A stretch of DNA of 64,000 bases from Herbaspirillum sp. Its GTDB lineage: Bacteria; Pseudomonadota; Gammaproteobacteria; Burkholderiales; Burkholderiaceae_D. The translations under genes and the position numbers were made by a program. Below are positions 50,861 to 59,875 of the stretch, piece after piece. The DNA lies in contig NZ_JAGIBI010000003.1 of NCBI RefSeq assembly GCF_017744395.1, positions 310,001-374,000 of the forward strand, written 5' to 3'. Positions within the stretch are counted from its first letter, which is position 1; each line of letters opens with the position of its first letter. The notes beneath the pieces are model-generated. The model saw nothing but the letters and a program-made list of their open reading frames with translations. It was not told the origin of the DNA and searched no databases.

Positions 50861-52588
50861 CTATTGTCGAAAGGTCAATGTGAACCATAAGCGGTGACGG
50901 TCGCTCGTGCCGTCTGAATCCAGGCCGTTGGAAGAGAGCCCTGGGTTACTGCCGATCTGACGGGAGTATGCCAGCGAGCCTACCATTTGTCCGTATGTCA
51001 CGGAAAGCCCGACTCCTGCGCCTTGCAGCGTATAGCGGTTCGGAATGGAGTCGGCCGCCCAAGGGGAAACGTACCGGCGGATGCGGCCGATGCTGTAGAA
51101 GGAAAAGGTCCGCAGCCATTGGCTTGGACGATAACCCAGTTCCGTATTGAAGATAAAACCCTCATCTCCCAAGCCTTCCGACGATCCATAAGCTCTGATC
51201 CTTCGTGGACCGCCGAGCGCAAATTTCTCGCTTTGGTCGAGGTTTTTGTTCGCCCATTGCCCCATTGCGTTGATGCGAGCGTCGAATTTCCCGCCGGGGC
51301 CGAACAGCATGTTCCAGCCGGCTTCCCATTCAAGCTTTGCGAAGGTGCCGTTGGTGCGCGCGGTGAGCTGATCCTGCTCCAGCGCGGACGGCAGGCCGGA
51401 AAGATCGAGGCGGCCTACGGTCACGGCAGGATCGAAGTAAACCACTTGGGCCGGACTGGGGTAGTAGCGCAAGCCCAACGCCCCCCTGACGCTATCGGTC
51501 GACTTGTCGGCGATGTTGCCAAACGATTCCAGCCGGTCGGTTTGCTGCCGGCGTTGATAATGTAATTGGCCTATCCATTGCGAGCGGTCGCCCATATGCA
51601 ATGGATAGGACAAGCCCGCTCCCAGCATGGTGGTGCGCCCCTGTTCGCCGGAAGGCGCACGATAGTCCATGATCGCGCCCGACACATCCAGGCGTGCGCC
51701 CAGCGGAACGACCGGTATTTCATAGCTCAGTCGCCCATAGTTCATGTTCGCGCTGTTGATCGTCATGGCATCGAACTGGTCGCCGGGGACGATACGGTCG
51801 GGAAGGGAAATGCCGAGGGTGTAGCGATTGCGCCCGTAGGTCCTTCCTCCGTAATTATCGGCTTGCGCCACCAGGCCGATCGGCATGCCAGGCTTGGCGG
51901 CAACGATGATTTTCACGTCGACCAGGTCGATACCGACAGGCACCAGGACAGCGCGGAGGTCGACATCTTTGAGATAGATCCGGCGTCGGATGCGGTTCTC
52001 GATTTTTTCCGTATCCAGCAGGCCACCTTCGGCAATGTCCGATCCGGCGTCGGCGAGAATGGTATTCAGTGTCGCCTGGTCGGGGGCACTGCCCGGCTCC
52101 GGCTCGACGAAGATCCGGCGGACGGAAACGTCATGGACATCGGCGTGCAGTACGCTACCTCCTGCCGTCTCGCTGATGGATTCCGCATTTAATTCGATGC
52201 GCGTCATGCGGCCGCGGTGCCGCAGCATGTTCCAAATTTCCCCGCGCGCCGTTGCGAGCTCTTCCCCGGAGATGCGACGCTTGCCGATGAAGGAATGCAG
52301 CAGCGCTTCGATCTCCGGCGCCAGCAGGGGCGAGCGCACGTCGATGCGTGCAATCGGCGAGATCAAGTTTTGCTCGGCCATTGTTGGCATGCCGGCCGCT
52401 TTGGGTTGGTCCGCGCCGCGCGGCGTGATTTCATCGCGCCTGATCTGCGGGATGCCTTGTTGCTCGATGTTGGGGGGGATCAGTGCCGGCGGCTGCTGGG
52501 CAAGTGTTTCTGGCGAAGCGAACAGCGTAGCCGTCAACATCACTGAACTTGAAACAGTGAACAGACACTTGCGACGCCCTTGAATCAT
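50861..52588 (-). CDS. TpsB outer-membrane transporter (ShlB/FhaC/HecB family)
   Basis: A 575-residue Omp85-superfamily transporter. Signal peptide about 1-30; a Pro-rich linker and POTRA region (about 80-220), with ShlB-like LLHSFIGKRRISGEELATARGEI; then a 16-stranded barrel. The conserved lid-loop motif appears as GPRRIRAYGSSEGLGDEGF (VRGY in FhaC), and the C-terminus ends in an aromatic strand, LWFTLTFRQ. It recognises the TPS domain of the TpsA encoded downstream and threads it across the outer membrane. The start at 52588 has GAGGAG 6 bases upstream. The gap to tpsA is about 60 bases, so the two are one operon. Confidence 0.92.
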   Translation of the reverse strand: MIQGRRKCLFTVSSSVMLTATLFASPETLAQQPPALIPPNIEQQGIPQIRRDEITPRGADQPKAAGMPTMAEQNLISPIARIDVRSPLLAPEIEALLHSFIGKRRISGEELATARGEIWNMLRHRGRMTRIELNAESISETAGGSVLHADVHDVSVRRIFVEPEPGSAPDQATLNTILADAGSDIAEGGLLDTEKIENRIRRRIYLKDVDLRAVLVPVGIDLVDVKIIVAAKPGMPIGLVAQADNYGGRTYGRNRYTLGISLPDRIVPGDQFDAMTINSANMNYGRLSYEIPVVPLGARLDVSGAIMDYRAPSGEQGRTTMLGAGLSYPLHMGDRSQWIGQLHYQRRQQTDRLESFGNIADKSTDSVRGALGLRYYPSPAQVVYFDPAVTVGRLDLSGLPSALEQDQLTARTNGTFAKLEWEAGWNMLFGPGGKFDARINAMGQWANKNLDQSEKFALGGPRRIRAYGSSEGLGDEGFIFNTELGYRPSQWLRTFSFYSIGRIRRYVSPWAADSIPNRYTLQGAGVGLSVTYGQMVGSLAYSRQIGSNPGLSSNGLDSDGTSDRHRLWFTLTFRQ

Positions 52589-53175
52589 TACGCTCCTCAA
52601 TAAAGCCTATGCCAGAGTATTCGACACCGTAAGCACCGCCTACGGGAAAATCGCCGCAACACAGGCGAATGGCGATCCTTATCTGGCTGCCAACTAAGCT
52701 CCCTTATTTGAGTGCGAACAATTTCTTTGAGGCCTGCACCATCAGCATATCCTGGGAGGATTGATAGGAAAAAGACGGCCTCTTACGGCGGCATATTGTA
52801 TTGGTTTCGGCTCGGGTCTGTCATTAATTTCGCAGTGGTGTCTTTGAGATGATTGCCCCCCCAAATGCATACGAGTTGTATCAGCCGTTTGCATTCCGAT
52901 AGGTGAGAGATCCAATGGCGGGTACGGTCGCAGGAGCTCGGGCAGCATAGGTCCATTGGTAAGATGGATGGGGCACTATGGCACTATTCTTCTGCCAACT
53001 GGAAATCCCATATGTGATAAGGATTTTGAGGTGGCAACTTTGCGAGCATCTCTTACTGAGAAATCGAATTTGAGAATGTCGTCACCTTGTTTCCAATTAC
53101 ATGGTTAAACCCTTCAACATTGGAGTGACCGTTTCTGTCCGGCGAGGACATCCGCTATAAACGCGCGCTGATATT
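52589..53175. other. Low-GC intergenic region between tpsB and amtB
   Basis: About 590 bases with clearly lower GC than the flanking genes and no frame that resembles a gene. It presumably contains the tpsBA promoter at its left end. Short frames (for example on the minus strand at 52742-52948) have no ribosome-binding site. Composition unlike the neighbours suggests an acquired or decayed segment, but I find no terminal repeats or transposase motif. Confidence 0.5.
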
Positions 53176-53203
53176 GAAAAAGGCCACCGTAAGAGGTGGC
53201 CTT
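53176..53203 (-). terminator. Rho-independent terminator of amtB
   Basis: A 9-bp AAGGCCACC/GGTGGCCTT stem with a 6-base loop is followed, on the minus strand, by a U-run (plus-strand A5). It lies about 80 bases past the amtB stop codon. Confidence 0.9.
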
Positions 53204-53282
53204 GGCATTGGCGCTCATCCTTTTGCGATTGTGTTCTCAACGCAGTAGCAAGGGGGCAGGCAGATTTTATTTATCATCGCCC

Positions 53283-54485
53283 TTACCAACTGGTTTCCCG
53301 CTCCGCCGTCGACGAGATCTTGTGAATGGCCAGGTCGGCCCCTTCGAACTCCTGCTCCGGATCGAGGCGAATCCCGACGGCGGCTTTGAGCGCGCCATAC
53401 ACGATCCAGCCGCCGATCGCGGCGATGGCGATGCCCATCAAGCTGCCCAGCAGCTGCGACATGAAGGACACGCCGCCGCGGCCGCCCAGCGCCTGCAGGC
53501 CGAAGATGCCGGCGGCCAGTCCGCCCCACAGGCCGCACAGGCCGTGCAGCGGCCATACGCCCAGCACGTCGTCGATCTTCCATTTGTTCTGGGTGCGGGT
53601 AAACATCCACACGAAGATGGCGCCGGCGATGCCGCCGGTGGCCAGCGCGCCCAGCGGGTGCATCAGGTCGGAGCCGGCGCAGACGGCGACCAGACCGGCC
53701 AGCGGGCCGTTGTAGGCGAAGCCGGGGTCGTTCTTGCCCATCAGTAGCGCCACCAGCGTGCCGCCGGCCATGGCCATGAGCGAGTTCATGGCGACCAGGC
53801 CGTTCATCTTGTCCAGCGTCTGCGCGCTCATCACGTTGAAGCCGAACCAGCCGACCGTCAGGATCCAGGCGCCCAGCGCCAGGAACGGGATGTTCGAGGG
53901 CGGGTGGGCGGCGACCGCGCCTTCCTTGCTATAGCGGCCGCGGCGCGCGCCCAGCAGCAGCACCGCCGGCAGCGCGATCCAGCCGCCGACGGCGTGGACC
54001 ACGATGGAGCCGGCGAAGTCGTGGAATTCGGCGCCGAAGGTGGCTGCCAGCCAGGCTTGCACGCCCAGGTGGCCGTTCCAGGCGATGCCTTCGAAGAACG
54101 GGTAGACCAGGCCGACCAGCACGGCGGTGGCCGCCAGTTGCGGATTGAACTTGGAGCGCTCGGCGATGCCGCCCGAGATGATGGCGGGGATGGCGGCGGC
54201 GAAGGTCAGCAGGAAGAAGAACTTGACCAGTTCGAAGCCGCTCTTCTGCGCCAGCGTCTCGGCGCCGGCGAAAAAGGAGACGCCATAGGCGACGTAGTAG
54301 CCGATGAAGAAATAGACGATGGTCGAGACGGCGAAGTCGGCCAGGATCTTGACCAGCGCATTGACCTGGTTTTTCTTGCGCACGGTGCCCAGTTCGAGGA
54401 ACGCGAACCCGGCATGCATGGCCAGGATCATGATGGCGCCCAGCAGGATGAAGAGCGCGTCTGCGCCGTTTTTGTGATCGTCCAC
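53283..54485 (-). CDS. amtB: Ammonium transporter AmtB
   Basis: A 400-residue, 11-helix ammonium channel. Marks: AGFAFLELGTVRKKNQVNAL near helix 1, AIISGGIAERSKF, HAVGGWIALPAVLLLGARRGRY (first pore His) and WPLHGLCGLWGGLAAGIFG (second pore His). The C-terminal cytosolic tail that contacts GlnK is present. The start is a GTG at 54485 with GGGAG 9 bases upstream. It conducts NH4+/NH3 when nitrogen is scarce. A sigma-54 promoter and an NtrC-type site lie upstream. glnK, its usual partner, is not adjacent. Confidence 0.93.
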   Translation of the reverse strand: MDDHKNGADALFILLGAIMILAMHAGFAFLELGTVRKKNQVNALVKILADFAVSTIVYFFIGYYVAYGVSFFAGAETLAQKSGFELVKFFFLLTFAAAIPAIISGGIAERSKFNPQLAATAVLVGLVYPFFEGIAWNGHLGVQAWLAATFGAEFHDFAGSIVVHAVGGWIALPAVLLLGARRGRYSKEGAVAAHPPSNIPFLALGAWILTVGWFGFNVMSAQTLDKMNGLVAMNSLMAMAGGTLVALLMGKNDPGFAYNGPLAGLVAVCAGSDLMHPLGALATGGIAGAIFVWMFTRTQNKWKIDDVLGVWPLHGLCGLWGGLAAGIFGLQALGGRGGVSFMSQLLGSLMGIAIAAIGGWIVYGALKAAVGIRLDPEQEFEGADLAIHKISSTAERETSW

Positions 54486-54533
54486 CTGAAAACTCCCAAA
54501 GATTGTGCAATAAACGAATTAAAGTCTCGTTTT

Positions 54534-54551
54534 AAAGCAAAAATCGTTCCA
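54534..54551 (-). promoter_or_regulatory. Sigma-54 promoter of amtB
   Basis: On the minus strand the sequence TGGAACGATTTTTGCTTT matches the -24/-12 consensus: GG and GC dinucleotides separated by exactly 10 bases. The predicted transcription start is about 12 bases downstream (near 54525), roughly 40 bases before the GTG. Confidence 0.75.
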
Positions 54552-54625
54552 TTTTGGTGATTTCGTTTTAAGTAGCTGATCTGAAAGGAAATTTTTATCC
54601 TATTTCTTTTGGGGTTTCTTTTTCT

Positions 54626-54640
54626 GCACGAAGCTTGTGC
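54626..54640. promoter_or_regulatory. NtrC-type enhancer site upstream of amtB
   Basis: GCAC-N7-GTGC (GCACGAAGCTTGTGC) matches the NtrC dyad. It is centred about 108 bases upstream of the predicted sigma-54 start, a usual enhancer distance. Confidence 0.65.
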
Positions 54641-54829
54641 GAAATTGGCCCGGCGCTGACGCGTAAAGCGATGTTTTGGTGCGAATCTTGAAAAAGGAGG
54701 GGGAGTCACGCAGAAAGGCGGAGAAAAATCTGTTGGCAGGCGGGGTTTCATCGGACGGTCATACTGGATTGCTAGATTGCAACGCTCAGTGTTCAACAGG
54801 CTTCAAGCCACCTGCCACGAGGAGTTGCC

Positions 54830-56452
54830 ATGCCAGACCAGCAAGACCGAACCGACCTGCAACGCCGCCGTTTCCTGCTCGACAGCGCCACTTTGGGCGC
54901 CGGCGCGGCGATAGGAAGCGCGGCTTTTCCCGCGCATGCCCAGGCGCCCGCCATCGTCACTTCGGAACGCCTGCGCCCACAGCTGTCGGGCGGGGTGATG
55001 AGCGGCGACATTACCCGCGATGCGGCCATGGTATGGAGCCGCACCGATCGCCCCGCGCGTATGCTGGTGGAGTATTCCGCCCACGAGAATTTCAGCAATG
55101 CCATGCGTATCGCCGGCCCGCTGGCGACGGTGCATAACGACTACACCGCGCGTCTCGATTTGCGCGGCTTGCCGGTCGGCCGGCGCCTGCATTACCGCGT
55201 GCGCTTCCAGGACCTGGCGCATGAATCGGCACTGAGCGAGCCGGTTACCGGCAGCCTGATGCTGCCGGGCGCTGCGCACAATGGGCAGGCCGATGACATC
55301 ACCTTCGCCTTCTCCGGCGACGAGGCCGGGCAGGGATGGGGCATCAACGAGGCCTGGGGCGGTTATCGCGTCTATGAAAGCATGCGCCGCTTCCGTCCGG
55401 ATTTCTTCATCCACTCGGGCGACCAGATCTATGCCGACGGGCCGATCCAGGCCGAGGTGAAGCTGGATGACGGCAGCCTGTGGCGCAATGTCGTCACCGA
55501 AGCCAAGTCGAAGGTGGCGCAGACGCTGGACGACTACCGCGGCAACTTCGCCTACAACATGCTGGACGCCAACAAGCGCCGCTTCTGCGCCGAGGTGCCG
55601 TTCCTGGTGCAGTGGGACGACCATGAGGTGCGCAACAACTGGTATCCGGGCCAGGTGATCGGCAAGGAAGAGACGCGCTACAGCGAGCGCCATCTGGATG
55701 TGCTGGCGGCGCGGGCGCGCCAGGCGATGCTGGAACACAACCCGTTCCGCATCGATGCCGCCGATCCTTTCCGCATCTACCGTTCCTTCCATTACGGGCC
55801 GCTGCTGGAAGTGTTCATGCTCGACGAGCGCAGCTATCGCGGCGCCAATTCGCCCAATCGCCAGAAGGGCGGGCGCGACGCCGATTTCCTCGGACCGCAG
55901 CAGATGCGCTGGATCAAGCAGGCGCTGCTGCGTTCGCGCTCGACCTGGAAGGTGATCGCCAGCGACATGCCGCTTTCCATCGTGGTGCCCGACCTCAATC
56001 CCGACGTGCCCAAGGGCACCTTCGAAGCCTGGGCCAACGGCGACAACGGCAAGCCGTCGGGGCGCGAGCTGGAGGTGGCCGAGCTGCTGCGTTTCATCAA
56101 GCGGCACGACATCAAGAACGTGGTATGGGTCACCGCCGACGTGCACTATGCCTCGGCCACCTACTACTCGCCGGAGCGCGCGCAGTTCACCGAGTTCAAG
56201 CCGTTCTGGGAATTCGTCGGCGGGCCGCTCAATGCCGGCACCTTCGGGCCCGGCGAGATCGACCGCACCTTCGGGCCGGACGTGCGTTACGTCAGCATCC
56301 CGGCCGACATGAAGCAGAACCGTTCGCCGGCCGAGCTGTTGCAGTTCTTCGGCATCGGCAAGATCGATGCGAAGACGAAGGCGATGACGGTGTCGCTGCA
56401 CAACGTCGACGGCAAGGAAATCTACAAGGTGGAGTTGCCGCCGGAGGCTTGA
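54830..56452 (+). CDS. phoD: Alkaline phosphatase D (PhoD) family phosphodiesterase
   Basis: A 540-residue PhoD-like enzyme exported by Tat: QRRRFLLDSATLGAG (residues 11-25) and a cleavage site near AHAQA. The N-terminal PhoD_N domain (about 50-150) is followed by the metallophosphatase domain with FAFSGDEAG, FFIHSGDQIYADG, VQWDDHEVRNNW and WVTADVHYA, the residues that bind Fe3+/Ca2+. It hydrolyses phosphomonoesters and diesters in the periplasm. GAGGAG precedes the ATG. It is divergent from amtB; a convincing Pho box is not visible in the shared 344-base region. Confidence 0.92.
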   Translation: MPDQQDRTDLQRRRFLLDSATLGAGAAIGSAAFPAHAQAPAIVTSERLRPQLSGGVMSGDITRDAAMVWSRTDRPARMLVEYSAHENFSNAMRIAGPLATVHNDYTARLDLRGLPVGRRLHYRVRFQDLAHESALSEPVTGSLMLPGAAHNGQADDITFAFSGDEAGQGWGINEAWGGYRVYESMRRFRPDFFIHSGDQIYADGPIQAEVKLDDGSLWRNVVTEAKSKVAQTLDDYRGNFAYNMLDANKRRFCAEVPFLVQWDDHEVRNNWYPGQVIGKEETRYSERHLDVLAARARQAMLEHNPFRIDAADPFRIYRSFHYGPLLEVFMLDERSYRGANSPNRQKGGRDADFLGPQQMRWIKQALLRSRSTWKVIASDMPLSIVVPDLNPDVPKGTFEAWANGDNGKPSGRELEVAELLRFIKRHDIKNVVWVTADVHYASATYYSPERAQFTEFKPFWEFVGGPLNAGTFGPGEIDRTFGPDVRYVSIPADMKQNRSPAELLQFFGIGKIDAKTKAMTVSLHNVDGKEIYKVELPPEA

Positions 56453-56523
56453 GTGATTTGTGCGCCAAGCGCGCGGCCTGCAACACGGCCGCGCGTTTGG
56501 TTGCCGTGTTGCGGCGAACGGCT

Positions 56524-57321
56524 TCAGCCCGGGCCGGCCAGCTTGCGCGAGATGGCGGCGCAGGTGTCGAGCAGGGGTTTGACGTAGGTTTGCAGCGGGT
56601 CTTCCAGCCTGCGGAACAGCGGGATGCTGATGCTGATGCAGGCCGCCGGCAGGCCGTCCGGGCCGATGATGGCGGCGCCGTAGCAGAAGATCTGCGCTTC
56701 GTTCTCTTCGCGGTCTTCGGCGTAGCCGCGCGCGCGGGTTTCTTCGATCTCGCGGCGCAGGGCGGCGAGGTCGGTGATGGTGTGTTCGGTGAAGCGTTCC
56801 ATGCGGATGCCGCGCAGCAGCCGTTCGCGGCGTTCCTCGTCCAGCGCGGCCAGATAAGACTTGCCCACCGAACTGGAATAGAGCGTCACGCGCGTGCCGA
56901 TGCGCGAGTCCATGCGCACCGCCTGCGGGCTTTCCAGTTTCTCGATGTAGACCATGCCGGCGTCGGAAGGCAGCGCCAGGTGAACGGTTTCTCGCGTGGC
57001 GTCGCGCAGCGCGCGCAGGTGCTCGATGGCGGTGGCGCGGATGTCGCTGCGGTCCCAGGCGCGGCTGGCCAGGTTGATCAGGCGCGGGCCGACTTCGAAC
57101 TGCTTGGTGCGCGGGTTTTCCAGCACCATGCCTTCGGCCATCAGCGCGGCCAGGATACGGTAGACGGTCGGGCGCGGATAGCCGGACAAGGCGGCCAGTT
57201 GCGCGATGCTCAGCGGCGCGTCCTGGTCGGCGATCAGTTGCAGCACGGCCATGAACTTGGAAAAGGCGGCGGTGCCGGCGATCTTGGTCTGGTCTTCCGT
57301 GGCTTTATCGGGTGCGGACAT
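56524..57321 (-). CDS. IclR-family transcriptional regulator
   Basis: A 265-residue IclR regulator with an N-terminal winged helix (about 15-80, with SIAQLAALSGYPRPTVYRILAAL) and a C-terminal effector-binding domain (about 85-255, with LYSSSVGKSYLAALD and CISISIPLFR). IclR proteins sense aromatic or small organic acids. It lies downstream of, and on the same strand as, the SDR/MFS/cupin genes and likely controls them; dyad sequences upstream of the cupin gene at 60430-60460 are candidate operators. A terminator separates it from the SDR gene, so it has its own promoter. Confidence 0.9.
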   Translation of the reverse strand: MSAPDKATEDQTKIAGTAAFSKFMAVLQLIADQDAPLSIAQLAALSGYPRPTVYRILAALMAEGMVLENPRTKQFEVGPRLINLASRAWDRSDIRATAIEHLRALRDATRETVHLALPSDAGMVYIEKLESPQAVRMDSRIGTRVTLYSSSVGKSYLAALDEERRERLLRGIRMERFTEHTITDLAALRREIEETRARGYAEDREENEAQIFCYGAAIIGPDGLPAACISISIPLFRRLEDPLQTYVKPLLDTCAAISRKLAGPG

Positions 57322-57399
57322 GGGCGCTGCCTGGCTGGTGGATTCGTTGTTGCGGGATACGGCGGCGATTATAGCGGAGCGGATTGCGCTGCCTTAATC

Positions 57400-57438
57400 A
57401 AAAAAGCCCGCGCCGGCATGGAGGTGCAGACGCGGGCA
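57400..57438 (-). terminator. Rho-independent terminator of the SDR operon
   Basis: A 7-bp GCCCGCG/CGCGGGC stem with an 18-base loop is followed on the minus strand by a U6 run, between the SDR stop codon and the IclR start codon. Confidence 0.75.
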
Positions 57439-57457
57439 AATGGCATGCAATCTGTAC

Positions 57458-58183
57458 TTAAGACACCAAATAGCCGCCGTCCACCGGGACGATGGTGCCG
57501 GTCATGAAGGAAGCGGCCGGGGCGCACAGGAAGGCCACCACGTTGCCGATGTCTTCCGGCGTGCCCCAGCGGCCCAGCGGGGTGCGCGCCAGGATCGGGC
57601 CGGCGCGCGCCGGGTCGTCCTGCAGGGCTTGCGTCAGCGGTGTGGCGATCCAGCCCGGCGCCACCGCGTTGACGCGGATGCCGTCGGCCGCGTAGGCGAT
57701 CGCCAGCGACTTGGTCAGTTGCGCCACGCCGCCCTTGCTGGCGCTGTAGCCCGGCACCAGGCCGCCGCCGAAAAAGCTCAGCATCGAGGCGGTGTTGACG
57801 ATGCAGCCCTTGGACTGCTTCAGCAGTTCGCGCGCGGCGGCGCACACGCGCATAGTGCCGGTCAGGTTGACGGCGATCACCTGTTCGAAGACTTCGGTTT
57901 CCAGCTCGGCGCCGCGCTTGATGATGCCGGCGCAGTTGACCACGATATCGAGCCTGGGGATCCTGGCCAGCGCGGCGCGCACGCTGTCTTCGGAAGCCAC
58001 GTTCATCTCGATCAGGGAAATGCCGGTGTCCTTGAATTCCTCGCTGGCGAACGGCGGCAGGCCGGCGGCGATTACCTCGGCGCCCAACGTTGCCAACTGG
58101 CGCGCGATGGCGCCGCCGATGCCTTGCGTGCCGCCGGTCACCAGCGCGGTTTTGCCCTTGAACAGGTCGGGGGAGAAAGTCAT
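57458..58183 (-). CDS. Short-chain dehydrogenase/reductase
   Basis: A 241-residue classical SDR. Cofactor motif TGGTQGIGGAIA (about 16-27), NCAGI strand end, catalytic Ser in NTASML and YSASK for the Tyr-Lys pair. The family interconverts alcohols and ketones with NAD(P)H. AAGGAAA precedes the ATG at 58183. It is likely co-transcribed with the MFS gene (about 115 bases between) and acts in the IclR-controlled pathway, possibly on an aromatic or sugar-acid intermediate. Confidence 0.9.
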   Translation of the reverse strand: MTFSPDLFKGKTALVTGGTQGIGGAIARQLATLGAEVIAAGLPPFASEEFKDTGISLIEMNVASEDSVRAALARIPRLDIVVNCAGIIKRGAELETEVFEQVIAVNLTGTMRVCAAARELLKQSKGCIVNTASMLSFFGGGLVPGYSASKGGVAQLTKSLAIAYAADGIRVNAVAPGWIATPLTQALQDDPARAGPILARTPLGRWGTPEDIGNVVAFLCAPAASFMTGTIVPVDGGYLVS

Positions 58184-58297
58184 GTGGTTTCCTTTGCTAT
58201 TTTTCATGGTGCGGGGGACTGGCTGGATGCCGCCGGCGTTGTCGGCCGGCGGCATCGGGTCAGGCTCCTGCGCTTTCCGGGAGAAACACTGTCATCG

Positions 58298-59584
58298 TCA
58301 GGCTTGCGCCTCGATCGGCTTGTTCACGACGAACATGTAAACCAGCGCAGCGGCGAACGCCACGGCGGCGCTGATCAGCAGGGCGTTGACGAAGGAGTGG
58401 GTGCGGTCCACCACCACGCCAGTGATCACCGGGGCCAGCGAGCCGCCCAGGTAGCCGCCGAAGTTCTGCATGCTGCCCAGCGAGGCCACCAGGCGGCGCG
58501 GGATCGCCACCGACACCAGCGCCCAGGCCGCGCCCGAGGCCATGTTCACGAAGGCCATGGCCAGCGAGATGTAGACGATCGCCATGGTGGTGCTGGGCGT
58601 GTAGGCGGCGGGGATGGTGAAGGCGCCCGCGCCGATCAGGCCGACGCACAGCGGCCACTTGCGGCTGCGGATGGCGGCCATGCCGCGCTTCATCAGGCCG
58701 TCGGCGATGTAGCCCGAAGACAGCATGCCCAGCGTGCCGAAGATGTAGGGAATGACGACCACCCAGCCGGTGCGCGCGATGGTCAGGTGGCGTTCGTGTT
58801 CCAGGTAGGCCGGCAGCCAGGTCAGGTACAGCCAGACCATGTAGATCACGCCCATGAAGCCGAACAGCATGCCCCAGGTGGTGCGGTACTTGAACAGGCT
58901 CTTCCACTCACTCCAAGTCAGCTTGGCGTTGGCGTTCGGATCGGTGTCGTCGCCGTCGGCCAGGTACAGGATCTCGGACGGGGTCAGTTCGACTTCGTTG
59001 CGGTTGCGGTAGAACAGGTACCAGCCCACCGACACCGCGATACCGGCGACACCCATGATGACGAACATCATGCGCCAGCCGAAGGACAGCATGAGCACGG
59101 TCAGGATCGGCGGCGCCAGGGCCGGGCCAATGGTGGAGGAGGCAACGAAGATGCCGGTCGGGCCGCCGCGCTCACGTGTGGCGAACCATTCCGACACCAC
59201 CTTGGCGCCGGCCGGGAACTGCGGCGCTTCGCCCAGGCCCAGGAACACGCGCGCCACCAGGAACTGCTGCAGCGAGTTGACGAAGCCGCCGGCCAGTTGC
59301 GCCACCGACCAGACGAACATGCCCGCGCCCAGCATGAGGCGCGCGCCGAACTTGTCGAGCATGGCGCCGATGGGCAGTTGCGAGAAGGCATAGGCCAGCG
59401 AGAAGGCCGACAGCAGCAGGCCCATCTGCGACGCCGACAGCCCCAGCTCCTGGCTGACGGAGTGGTTGGCGATGGACAGGGTGCTGCGGTCGAGGTAGTT
59501 GACGATGCCCGCCAGCATCAGGAACGTCAGCGCGACGACCTGGACGCGTTTGAGCCGTGGGCTCTTTTCTTTTTTGGTTTCCAT
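58298..59584 (-). CDS. MFS transporter, ACS family
   Basis: A 428-residue, 12-helix major facilitator with ACS-family marks: GIVNYLDRSTLSIAN in helix 1, AMLDKFGARLMLGAGM, and VFLGLGEAPQFPAGAKVVSEWF in helix 4. Expected to import an organic acid with protons. ATG 59584 with a somewhat distant GGAG is preferred over an in-frame TTG at 59602. Between it and the upstream cupin gene lie about 290 bases with no gene. Confidence 0.9.
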   Translation of the reverse strand: METKKEKSPRLKRVQVVALTFLMLAGIVNYLDRSTLSIANHSVSQELGLSASQMGLLLSAFSLAYAFSQLPIGAMLDKFGARLMLGAGMFVWSVAQLAGGFVNSLQQFLVARVFLGLGEAPQFPAGAKVVSEWFATRERGGPTGIFVASSTIGPALAPPILTVLMLSFGWRMMFVIMGVAGIAVSVGWYLFYRNRNEVELTPSEILYLADGDDTDPNANAKLTWSEWKSLFKYRTTWGMLFGFMGVIYMVWLYLTWLPAYLEHERHLTIARTGWVVVIPYIFGTLGMLSSGYIADGLMKRGMAAIRSRKWPLCVGLIGAGAFTIPAAYTPSTTMAIVYISLAMAFVNMASGAAWALVSVAIPRRLVASLGSMQNFGGYLGGSLAPVITGVVVDRTHSFVNALLISAAVAFAAALVYMFVVNKPIEAQA

Positions 59585-59875
59585 GTAAGTGTACGTCTCC
59601 AAAGTGAATGAGTGACTGCCATTTGGTTGCTTCCTGCCTGCGCCGTCTATGTCGCGGTGCTTGATGCGGAAAGCTTCGTTATATGGGGCGGCGCAGTCGC
59701 TGTCGGCGTTGTGGAGACCGCCGGCGCGTGTTTGATCGGCCGTTGCCGGCCGGTCCGGCGCGGGTAGCGCAATGCCTTCCCGCGTCCGCCCCTTGCCCGG
59801 ATCATTCTTTTACATCGAGTACGTCGAGCACCTGGCCATCCTGAAAATCGCAGCCGGCGCCGTTGCGGGCCATGC

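Noticed and set aside
52742-52948. Short minus-strand frame in the tpsB-amtB gap as a gene or transposase remnant
   Set aside because: No ribosome-binding site, no recognisable motif and no terminal repeats around it.
54740-54829. Pho box upstream of phoD
   Set aside because: Only a single weak half-match (GGTCATA) is present; the second repeat is missing at the expected spacing.
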